64,000 nucleotides of DNA from JAHQVI01 sp050330195 (GTDB taxonomy: Bacteria; Pseudomonadota; Alphaproteobacteria; Rhizobiales; Rhodomicrobiaceae): the NCBI GenBank assembly GCA_050330195.1, contig JBHJOB010000009.1:36926-100925 (forward strand). Reading direction: 5' to 3'. Under the pieces are notes generated by a model. The model was not told where the DNA came from. It was given only the letters and a program-made list of their open reading frames with translations, and searched no databases. Of the stretch, positions 57,984 through 64,000 are shown piece by piece. The first letter of the stretch is position 1; the number at the start of each line of letters is the position of its first letter. The position numbers and the translations under genes were made by a program.

Positions 57984-58319
57984 ATGATTTCAGGATTTCG
58001 GATGACGGCTCGGCGTCTGTTTGCGGCAGTGGTCGCCACCATCGTGCTTGCCGGGGCCGCCACGGCCCAGCCCCAGAAATGCGATGAAAGCTGGGAGGTC
58101 GACAAGAAGGCCCTGTCCCGTGTGTTTGCCGATATGAGCCAGTATCTCGCCGGGCCCGACCCCGTCGTCATCAACCTGAATGAGCTTGGCGCCACGTCAG
58201 GGCAGTTGGTGATCGTCTTTGCCAAGAAAAATTTGCAATGTGCCGAGCGGGTTTACGGAGCGGAAGTGTCAGGAGCAGCATCCGGCACGATCGAGATCTG
58301 CAAGCGTCCGCAGTGCTGA
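57984..58319 (+). CDS. Small exported hypothetical protein
   Basis: 111 residues with a signal peptide (RRLFAAVVATIVLAGAATA then QPQKC). The mature part has four cysteines at wide spacing (KCDESW, LQCAERV, EICKRPQC), suggesting disulfides in the periplasm. GTGAAAG precedes the ATG. It lies 16 bases before a membrane-anchored protein gene, probably in one transcript. Unrecognised. Confidence 0.7.
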   Translation: MISGFRMTARRLFAAVVATIVLAGAATAQPQKCDESWEVDKKALSRVFADMSQYLAGPDPVVINLNELGATSGQLVIVFAKKNLQCAERVYGAEVSGAASGTIEICKRPQC

Positions 58320-58335
58320 ATATCAGGAGAGTATG

Positions 58336-58935
58336 ATGGCAGACAGAATTCAGCGCATGGGATCGGTTCCGCTCTGGGTGATGGCGGTTACGGCCGTGAT
58401 TGCCGTTGCGCAATATGTCCAAAGCGTGCAGCAGAGCAAGACGACGGCGTCCATCGCCTTCATCACGATACACAATAATGAACGCTTCTACGATGCGCGG
58501 CAGGAATTCCTGAACGCTCAGGCTGAGCTTCTGAAGAACATCGAGGACCCCAGATTCGTCAATATTCCGGTTGAGCAGCGGCGCGACATCGTGCGCGACT
58601 GGGTCATCGCCAAGGAAATCTCCAATAACCCTGCGGCATCGGAAGACGCGATCAAGGACAAGCAGGACAATCTGGGGCTCGCCCTGATCCAGCTTTACGA
58701 TTCCGTGGCCAAATGCATGGAAGAGAGCATCTGCCGGGCCGACATCGCCGACCACCATTTTCGCGGCTTTGCCCAGCTCATTCTGGATTCCTACAAGGCC
58801 AAGATCCCGGAATGGAACAAGCAGTTCCAGGGCATAGGCGGCGATACGGAGCGGCTGGCCAAAGGCGAGATTACCGACAAGAATTTCGCGCAAGGGATGT
58901 GCGCAATGGTCGGGCTGGAGCAATATTGCCGGTGA
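58336..58935 (+). CDS. Membrane-anchored DUF4760-like hypothetical protein
   Basis: 199 residues from the second ATG at 58336, giving normal spacing from GGAGA. One N-terminal helix (VPLWVMAVTAVIAVAQYVQSV) and then a helical soluble domain with TTASIAFITIHNNERFYDARQEFLNAQ and RRDIVRDWVIAKEISN, resembling DUF4760-type proteins of unknown function. Four cysteines lie in the second half (KCMEESICRAD, GMCAMVGLEQYC). The upstream in-frame extension into the preceding gene is rejected. Function unknown. Confidence 0.7.
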   Translation: MADRIQRMGSVPLWVMAVTAVIAVAQYVQSVQQSKTTASIAFITIHNNERFYDARQEFLNAQAELLKNIEDPRFVNIPVEQRRDIVRDWVIAKEISNNPAASEDAIKDKQDNLGLALIQLYDSVAKCMEESICRADIADHHFRGFAQLILDSYKAKIPEWNKQFQGIGGDTERLAKGEITDKNFAQGMCAMVGLEQYCR

Positions 58936-59014
58936 GCGCCCGGTTCCGCTCGGGACCGTTTCGCGCAGCAGCGATCTGATGGAAGTTACGCGGCGGGCGC
59001 AAGGCTGTCCCGCT

Positions 59015-59911
59015 CTAATCCTTCTCGATCAGCGTACCGGCGCCGTGCCTGGTGAACAACTCGATCAGCACCGCGTGCGGCACCTTGCCGTTGATGATGA
59101 CGACGGCCTCGACGCCCGCCTCGACCACGTCGATGCAGCCTTGAACCTTCGGGATCATGCCGCCTGAAATCGTGCCGTCGGCGATCAGCGCCCGCGCTTG
59201 CGATACGGTCAGCTTCGGGATCAGCTCGCCGTTCCTGTCAAGCACGCCGGGGACGTCCGTCAGCAGCAATAGCCGTTTCGCCTTCATCGCCGATGCAAGC
59301 GCGGAGGCGAAGGTGTCGGCGTTGATGTTGAAGGTCTGGCCTTCGCGGGAGACGCCAAGCGGCGCGATGACCGGGATCAGATCGCCGCCAGCGATCACAT
59401 CGACGATCCGCGGATTGACGGTGACCGGCTCGCCGACAAAACCCAGATCCACCACGCGCTCGATATTCGATTCCGGATCGCGCACGCGCCGCTCCAGCTT
59501 CTTGGCGATCATCAGATTGGCGTCCTTGCCGGAAATGCCGCAGGCCCGCCCGCCGGCCTTGTTGATCGCAGCGACGATCTGCTTGTTGATCGAACCGGCC
59601 AGCACCATCTCGACGACCTCGACCGTCGCCTCGTCCGTCACCCGCAGCCCGTCCGCGAATTCGCTCTGTATCTGCAGCTTGTCCAGCAGCCTGCCGATCT
59701 GCGGTCCGCCTCCGTGCACGACGATCGGCTTCACACCGGACTGCTCCAGCAGCGTGATGTCCTTGGCGAAGCAGGCCGCCAGCTCATCATCGCCCATCGC
59801 ATGTCCGCCATACTTGACGACCACAACCTCCTGGTCGTATCGCTGCATGAAGGGCAGGGCCTCGGACAGAATCACGGCGTGGGTGTGCGGGCTGATCGGT
59901 TCGTCTTGCAT
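59015..59911 (-). CDS. argB: Acetylglutamate kinase
   Basis: 298 residues from the ATG at 59911; a longer open frame to 59980 does not fit the family N-terminus. Amino-acid kinase fold: EVVVVKYGGHAMGDDELAACFAKDITLLEQSGVKPIVVHGGGPQIGRLLDKL, RVTDEATVEVVEMVLAGSINKQIVAAINKAGG, PVIAPLGVSREGQTFNINADTFASALASAMKAKRLLLLTDVPGV, and GGMIPKVQGCIDVVEAGVEAVVIINGKVPHAVLIELFTRHGAGTLI. Second step of arginine synthesis, usually feedback inhibited by arginine. Divergent from the ClpN-domain gene. Confidence 0.97.
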   Translation of the reverse strand: MQDEPISPHTHAVILSEALPFMQRYDQEVVVVKYGGHAMGDDELAACFAKDITLLEQSGVKPIVVHGGGPQIGRLLDKLQIQSEFADGLRVTDEATVEVVEMVLAGSINKQIVAAINKAGGRACGISGKDANLMIAKKLERRVRDPESNIERVVDLGFVGEPVTVNPRIVDVIAGGDLIPVIAPLGVSREGQTFNINADTFASALASAMKAKRLLLLTDVPGVLDRNGELIPKLTVSQARALIADGTISGGMIPKVQGCIDVVEAGVEAVVIINGKVPHAVLIELFTRHGAGTLIEKD

Positions 59912-60098
59912 GGCGGCGGAAATCCCGTTGTCTGTCTCGTTTTGAATGCAAAGCGGGCGTTTTATATAGCGCTTTCGCATCAGCGCTTAAATCAATAACG
60001 CGACTGCCGGATTATGGCCATTAAAGCCTTTTGTGAGCGGCCCGATTGGGCTATTTGAGGGATGAGTGTTCAGATTGTGGTGATTTTGGGAGGAAGGC

Positions 60099-61823
60099 GT
60101 GGCCGAGACATCGGGATTTATGACCGATTTGCCGCAATCGTCATACTTATCCCTGTCGATCAAGCGGGCGATTTCCGCCGCGCAGCAGCGTTCCCACAGC
60201 TATGTCACGCTTGAACATCTGCTGCTTGCGCTTCTCGACGATCCGGCCGCGATTGAAATTCTCGAGGGCGTGCGCGCCGACATTCCCACGATCCGCCGCT
60301 CGATCAGCGAAACCGTCAATCACAACCTTACCACGCTCTACAAGCCGGGCGAATTCGACCTGCACGCCAGCTACAAGGTGGAGCGCGTCCTGCAGACCGC
60401 GTCCGACGATGCGGACCGGCTGAACTGCGAAGAACTCGACGCGGCCTTCGTGCTCGCCGCCCTCTCGCGGGAAACGGACAATCCGGCCGGGACAATTCTG
60501 AAGGACAATGGCTTCGCCTATACCGGCGCCGTAACCTGGCTGTATGCGAACCGTGGAGCCGCGCCCAGCGCGCGACGGTTGCGTCAGACGTCGACGCCAG
60601 CGCCCGCCGAAGCGCCGGCGCCTGTGGAAGAGCCCGCGCCGCGTCCCGCGCCTGCTCCCTCCTATTCAGGCGGCGGCCCGGCTGCCGCCACGGCGCGCGT
60701 GGAGCCTGAGCCAATGCTGGAGGACGAGGAGGCAGAAGCGCCGGTCGCCGATCCGGCGGAGAAAGCCGCGCCCGTTCCGCTCGATCTTGACCTGGACGAT
60801 GAAGTCCCGCTCAACCCGCCGCCGAGCTGGCTGCGCCGCAAGCCCTCCGAAAGCGCCTTCGGTACTGATGCGCCGCCGCCGGGACAAGGGGCGCAGGTTC
60901 AGCCGATGCGACGGCGGCCGGAAGGCGGTTCGGACGACTGGCGTCAAGCCGGGGAGCGCAGAGAGTCCCGGCCGGCGCAGACGCCACCGCCAGAACGGGT
61001 GCAGGGGCGTTCGCGGGACCACGAGTTTCGCGACCGAGAGATGGAAGGCGCGGGCGCAACGCCGCATCGCCGGGCGGAACCGCAAGTGCCGCCGTCGAGC
61101 AGGCTTGAGGAGATGCGGGTTCGCGCAGGCGGCGCGGCCGCAAAGAAGACGCGTGCGCCGCTTCCCGCCCCGGTTCCGGCCTCCGCCCCGCCGGCGCCCG
61201 CCGCGCGCCGTGGACGCGCCCGTCCGGCTCCGGCGCCCGAGGCGAAGAAACGCGGCGCTGCCTCTGCCGACCGGCCACGTGCTCGCCAGCGCCGCAAGGC
61301 CGGGCCGAAGGAAACGTTGATCGGCCGGCTGGTTGAAAACATTCCGCGCCGGATGCGGGCCTTGGTCGCCGAGCGCATCGAGGTCAGGATTTCGCGCGAG
61401 GATACGAGGACGCTGACGGAGGGCATGGAAGGGCGCGCCGAACCGGTGCGCCACGACCTGATGATCACGCAGACCATGAGCGTGGCATTGCGCGCGCCCG
61501 ATGGCGGTTTCACCATCGAGCCGCTCAGCCCCGAAACGCAGTGGATCTTCGACCGGCCCGACAATGCCGAGGTCTATGGCCGCTGGCGCTGGGTCGTGAC
61601 CCCGCATCATCGAGGCGAGCGGCGGCTTCAGCTTATCATCGCGGCGCGCAGCGTCGGCCAGAACGGGCTCGTCGGCGACAGCGCCCTGCCGGACCAGATC
61701 ATCACGGTCCGTGTCCGGACCAATTACTGGCGGGTGCTGGGGCGCAGCATTCAGTGGCTGGCGGTCTTGATCGTTGGCGGTATCCTGACCGAGCTTGCCC
61801 TTTTTGGTCTCTTCGGCAAGTAG
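60099..61823 (+). CDS. Clp N-terminal (ClpR) domain protein with long Pro/Arg-rich linker and C-terminal membrane anchor
   Basis: 574 residues from a GTG with GGAGG upstream. Residues about 15-155 form the double Clp_N repeat (SIKRAISAAQQRSHSYVTLEHLLLALLDDPAA, then VERVLQTASDDADRLNCEELDAAFVLAALSRE). A long disordered Pro/Ala/Arg/Glu-rich part follows (about 160-405). A folded region (ETLIGRLVENIPRRMRALVAERIEVRISREDTR) to about 540 is beta-rich, and the end is one hydrophobic helix (SIQWLAVLIVGGILTELALFGLFGK). No AAA+ ATPase domain is present, so it is not ClpA/B/C. It may be a membrane-anchored adaptor or sensor; function unknown. Confidence 0.85.
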   Translation: MAETSGFMTDLPQSSYLSLSIKRAISAAQQRSHSYVTLEHLLLALLDDPAAIEILEGVRADIPTIRRSISETVNHNLTTLYKPGEFDLHASYKVERVLQTASDDADRLNCEELDAAFVLAALSRETDNPAGTILKDNGFAYTGAVTWLYANRGAAPSARRLRQTSTPAPAEAPAPVEEPAPRPAPAPSYSGGGPAAATARVEPEPMLEDEEAEAPVADPAEKAAPVPLDLDLDDEVPLNPPPSWLRRKPSESAFGTDAPPPGQGAQVQPMRRRPEGGSDDWRQAGERRESRPAQTPPPERVQGRSRDHEFRDREMEGAGATPHRRAEPQVPPSSRLEEMRVRAGGAAAKKTRAPLPAPVPASAPPAPAARRGRARPAPAPEAKKRGAASADRPRARQRRKAGPKETLIGRLVENIPRRMRALVAERIEVRISREDTRTLTEGMEGRAEPVRHDLMITQTMSVALRAPDGGFTIEPLSPETQWIFDRPDNAEVYGRWRWVVTPHHRGERRLQLIIAARSVGQNGLVGDSALPDQIITVRVRTNYWRVLGRSIQWLAVLIVGGILTELALFGLFGK

Positions 61824-61954
61824 AATAAGAGGCTCCCCGCGCTGAGAACCGGACATTCCGCCGGAGAGACAAATCTCTCTGCGGTCATTGCGTTTTCGTC
61901 AGGGATTGAGCGTAATGACCGGACCACGAGATTCTGTAAGGGAGGAGAAGACAC

Positions 61955-62941
61955 ATGTTCCGATGGGGAATTCTGTCCACGGCCAAGATCGCGCGCGAGC
62001 AGATGCTCCCGGCGCTGATCGATTCCGACAATGGCTGCGTTACCGCGATCGCCAGCCTGAACGCCGCACGGGCCGATGAAACGGCGAAGCGCTTCGCGAT
62101 TCCGCATGTGTTCACCTCATATGAGGGGTTGCTTGGCTCCGATCAGGTCGATGGCGTCTATATTCCGATCCCGACAGCCGATCACACCGAGTGGACGCTT
62201 AAGGCTGCCGCAGCCGGCAAGCACGTCTTGTGCGAGAAGCCGATTGCCTTGAAGGCCGCCGATATTGAGCGCATCATTGCGGTCCGCGACAAGACCAGCC
62301 TGCTGATCAGCGAAGCCTTCATGGTGTTCTATCACCCGCAGTGGCGCAAGGTTCGCGAACTGATCGCCGATGGCGCAATCGGCCGCTTGCGCCATGTGCA
62401 GGGCGCGTTCTCATACAACAACATGGACCCGTCCAGCACGCGCAACCGCGTCGATGCCGGCGGTGGCGCGCTTCTCGATATCGGCGTCTATCCGGTCGTC
62501 TCGACACGGATCGTCACGGGACGCGAGCCGACACGGGTGGAAGGCAATGTCATTCGCGACACGAATTTCGGCACCGATGCCTATTCGAGCGTCAAGGCCG
62601 ATTTCGGCGATTTCGAGCTGTCATTCTACTGCTCGACGCAGATGGCGCTGCGCCAGCTCATGGTCTTTCACGGCGAGCGCGGTTTCATCGAGGTTCACGC
62701 GCCCTTCAATGCGGGCGATTACGGTCACGCCTCGATCACGCTGCACAATGAGACGCAGACGGAGGCGCAGATCTTCCGCTTTCCCGGCGTGCGCCAGTAC
62801 CGGCTTGAAGCCGAAGCCTTCGTCCGGGCGGCAGAGGGCGCGCCGGAGCCGGTTTTCGATCTGGAGAACTCGCTCGCCAATCAGAAGGTGATAGATGCGA
62901 TCTTCAAGAGTGAAACGCTGTCCGGCTGGGTGGACGTCTGA
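61955..62941 (+). CDS. Gfo/Idh/MocA family NAD(P)-dependent oxidoreductase
   Basis: 328 residues with GGGAGGAG upstream. The N-terminal Rossmann fold: FRWGILSTAKIAREQMLPALIDSDNGCVTAIASLN; the conserved EKPIALKAADIE with catalytic Lys in HVLCEKPIALK; and the C-terminal substrate domain with DIGVYPVVSTRIVTGREPTRVEG. Acts on a sugar, polyol or a related alcohol in relatives; substrate unknown. Gap 61824-61954 shows only a weak stem (CCGGAGAGA / TCTCTCTGCGG). Confidence 0.9.
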   Translation: MFRWGILSTAKIAREQMLPALIDSDNGCVTAIASLNAARADETAKRFAIPHVFTSYEGLLGSDQVDGVYIPIPTADHTEWTLKAAAAGKHVLCEKPIALKAADIERIIAVRDKTSLLISEAFMVFYHPQWRKVRELIADGAIGRLRHVQGAFSYNNMDPSSTRNRVDAGGGALLDIGVYPVVSTRIVTGREPTRVEGNVIRDTNFGTDAYSSVKADFGDFELSFYCSTQMALRQLMVFHGERGFIEVHAPFNAGDYGHASITLHNETQTEAQIFRFPGVRQYRLEAEAFVRAAEGAPEPVFDLENSLANQKVIDAIFKSETLSGWVDV

Positions 62942-62988
62942 GCCGGATTGGACGAATTTTCATCGCAGCCCGATCTCATGCGCGAATA

Positions 62989-63033
62989 CGCAACATAAAT
63001 GTTGCGTTTGCAATAGGCAATCATTATGTTGCG
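62989..63033 (+). promoter_or_regulatory. ArsR-type operator: palindrome plus direct half repeat
   Basis: CGCAACATAAATGTTGCG at 62989-63006 is a perfect 8-bp inverted repeat around AA. A second half site, ATGTTGCGTTT, recurs at 63026-63036 in direct orientation. It lies directly upstream of the SRPBCC gene in the operon that includes the ArsR regulator, so autoregulation is likely. Confidence 0.65.
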
Positions 63034-63066
63034 TTTCCAGTGGCAGCAATTTGAGGAGATCCTGCA

Positions 63067-63513
63067 ATGGAAAACAGCATCGAAAAGTCCATTCAACTGA
63101 AAGCCCCCGTGTCGCGCGTCTGGCGCGCGCTTACGGACCACAAGGAGTTTGGCGAGTGGTTCCGTGTCGATCTCGACGGACCGTTTCTTGCGGGCCAGGC
63201 GACCAGGGGGCAGATGACCTATCCCGGCTATGAGCATGTGAAGATGAGGATGGATATTCAGGAGGTCGTGCCGGAGACGCTGTTTTCCTTCAAATGGCAC
63301 CCCTATGCCATCGATCCCGACAAGGACTATTCGGAGGAAGAGTTGACACTTGTGACCTTCAGGCTGGAGCCGGCGGGCAAGGAAACGTTGTTGACAGTGA
63401 AGGAGTCAGGTTTCGAGAAGGTGCCCGCTGACCGCCGTGCCGAAGCTTTCCGGATGAACGAGCAGGGCTGGACGGAGCAGGTTGAAAACATCCGCAAGCA
63501 TGTCGAGAGCTGA
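63067..63513 (+). CDS. SRPBCC (AHSA1/START-like) domain protein
   Basis: 148 residues with TGAGGAG upstream. Start IEKSIQLKAPVSRVWRALTDHKEFGEWFRVDLDGPF is the typical AHSA1/CalC-type ligand-binding fold, with TYPGYEHVKMRMDIQEVVPETLFSFKWHPY and TLVTFRLEPAGKETLLTVKESGF. These proteins often sit with ArsR regulators and bind hydrophobic ligands, but the ligand is unknown. The 3' end overlaps the regulator by 14 bases. Confidence 0.92.
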   Translation: MENSIEKSIQLKAPVSRVWRALTDHKEFGEWFRVDLDGPFLAGQATRGQMTYPGYEHVKMRMDIQEVVPETLFSFKWHPYAIDPDKDYSEEELTLVTFRLEPAGKETLLTVKESGFEKVPADRRAEAFRMNEQGWTEQVENIRKHVES

Positions 63514-63847
63514 ACAGGGCGCATCCGCTGCGGCGCCGGAACATCTGGCGCCGGTCTTCGCCGCGCTGGGAGACCGGACGCGTCTCGGCCTTCTGTCGCA
63601 GCTCAGCACGGCCGAGGCGCGCAACATCTCCCAGCTTGCCGAGGGCTCGCATCTGACCCGGCAGGGGCTGACAAGGCATCTGCAGGTTCTGGAGGATGCG
63701 GGCATCGTGACGAGCAGTCGCACCGGGCGCGAACGCTATTTCCGGCTGGAGCCCGCGCCGCTGCGCGAGATGCAGGACTATCTGGAGCGTGTTGCCCGGC
63801 ATTGGGACGATACGCTGGAGCGGCTCAGGAACTGGGTGGAGGATTGA
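63500..63847 (+). CDS. ArsR-family helix-turn-helix regulator
   Basis: 115 residues from the ATG at 63500 inside the preceding gene. Winged helix with APVFAALGDRTRLGLLSQLSTAEARNISQLAEGSHLTRQGLTRHLQVLEDAGIVTSSRTGRERYFRLEP. No metal-binding CxC motif of ArsR/SmtB sensors, so it belongs to the SRPBCC-associated ArsR branch. Translationally coupled to the SRPBCC gene; probably binds the 62989-63033 operator. Confidence 0.92.
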   Translation: MSRAEQGASAAAPEHLAPVFAALGDRTRLGLLSQLSTAEARNISQLAEGSHLTRQGLTRHLQVLEDAGIVTSSRTGRERYFRLEPAPLREMQDYLERVARHWDDTLERLRNWVED

Positions 63848-63950
63848 CCTGGGGATGTCGGGCCGGGCATCCGCTCCGGTCCGCAGGGCTGTCCGGGGAA
63901 TGAGTCAGTGTGTGGCGGCGCATGCCCGGCAATTCCGGCGCGAACCGGTT

Positions 63951-63977
63951 ATTTTCTGATTGTGAGACTCAGAAAAT
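63951..63977. repeat. 9-bp inverted repeat upstream of a gene start at the window edge
   Basis: ATTTTCTGA, 9 bases, TCAGAAAAT. It sits just upstream of a putative GGAG plus ATG and could be an operator or transcript hairpin. Confidence 0.4.
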
Positions 63978-63987
63978 GGAGCCGGAC

Positions 63988-64000
63988 ATGCGTTATCGGG
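63988..64000 (+). CDS. Possible start of a gene running off the window
   Basis: ATG at 63988 with GGAG at 63978-63981 and six bases spacing; the reading is Met-Arg-Tyr-Arg before the window ends. Too short to identify. The only support is the ribosome site and the preceding inverted repeat. Confidence 0.35.

Noticed and set aside
1..64000. tRNA, rRNA, CRISPR arrays, prophage or complete insertion sequences
   Set aside because: No tRNA cloverleaf, rRNA-like stretch, regularly spaced repeats, transposase or phage genes were recognised on either strand.

Overview
The window is GC-rich chromosomal DNA from an alphaproteobacterium, most likely of the order Hyphomicrobiales (Rhizobiales). The basis is the set of loci: a complete nuo operon followed by birA, rnj, mce and a DUF1467 gene; a PhyR-NepR-EcfG general stress module; a ChvG-ChvI-HprK-EIIA block next to pckA; and a dapD to argB block. 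I cannot name a genus. No rRNA, tRNA or CRISPR array was seen.

Layout. (1) 1-15353: NADH dehydrogenase (complex I) operon from the end of nuoC to nuoN, with foreign-looking additions: three small genes between nuoC and nuoD, a DUF559 nuclease bracketed by 36-bp inverted palindromic repeats between nuoD and nuoE, and a DUF3291 gene between nuoF and nuoG. (2) 15364-22772: birA, rnj, mce, DUF1467, an MpaB-like protein, mobB, a secreted esterase, a quinone oxidoreductase and a phosphodiesterase. (3) 22911-26876: cell-surface genes, namely two outer-membrane barrels sharing an upstream palindromic motif, plus two small secreted proteins, one with curlin-like repeats. (4) 27067-37259: a leftward block that reads as a sulfoacetate utilisation locus: a TctABC uptake system, an acylating aldehyde dehydrogenase (SauS-like), a two-subunit ADP-forming CoA ligase, sulfoacetaldehyde acetyltransferase (Xsc) and a second TctC-like binding protein. 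Two copies of a TTGTATACAA palindrome lie at its two likely promoters. (5) 37822-41986: a Sel1-type secreted protein, an orphan TAXI receptor, a 1-kb AT-rich gap and a Crp/Fnr regulator. (6) 42029-47836: general stress response (HWE kinase, DUF1328, phyR, nepR, ecfG) and envelope or stress proteins, some with EcfG-type promoters. (7) 47920-54070: EIIA, hprK, chvG, chvI, a HugZ-like protein and pckA. (8) 54306-64000: glycosyltransferase, dapD, pyrimidine nucleotidase, two small exported or membrane proteins, argB, a ClpN-domain membrane protein, an oxidoreductase, and an SRPBCC/ArsR pair with its own operator.

The main candidate for a little-described system is block 4. Its inferred pathway is TctABC uptake of sulfoacetate, activation to sulfoacetyl-CoA by a SucCD-like ligase, reduction by the SauS-like enzyme to sulfoacetaldehyde, and cleavage by Xsc to acetyl phosphate and sulfite. 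Phosphotransacetylase, sulfite disposal and the regulator are not in the window. The substrate is inferred from gene context, not shown by sequence.
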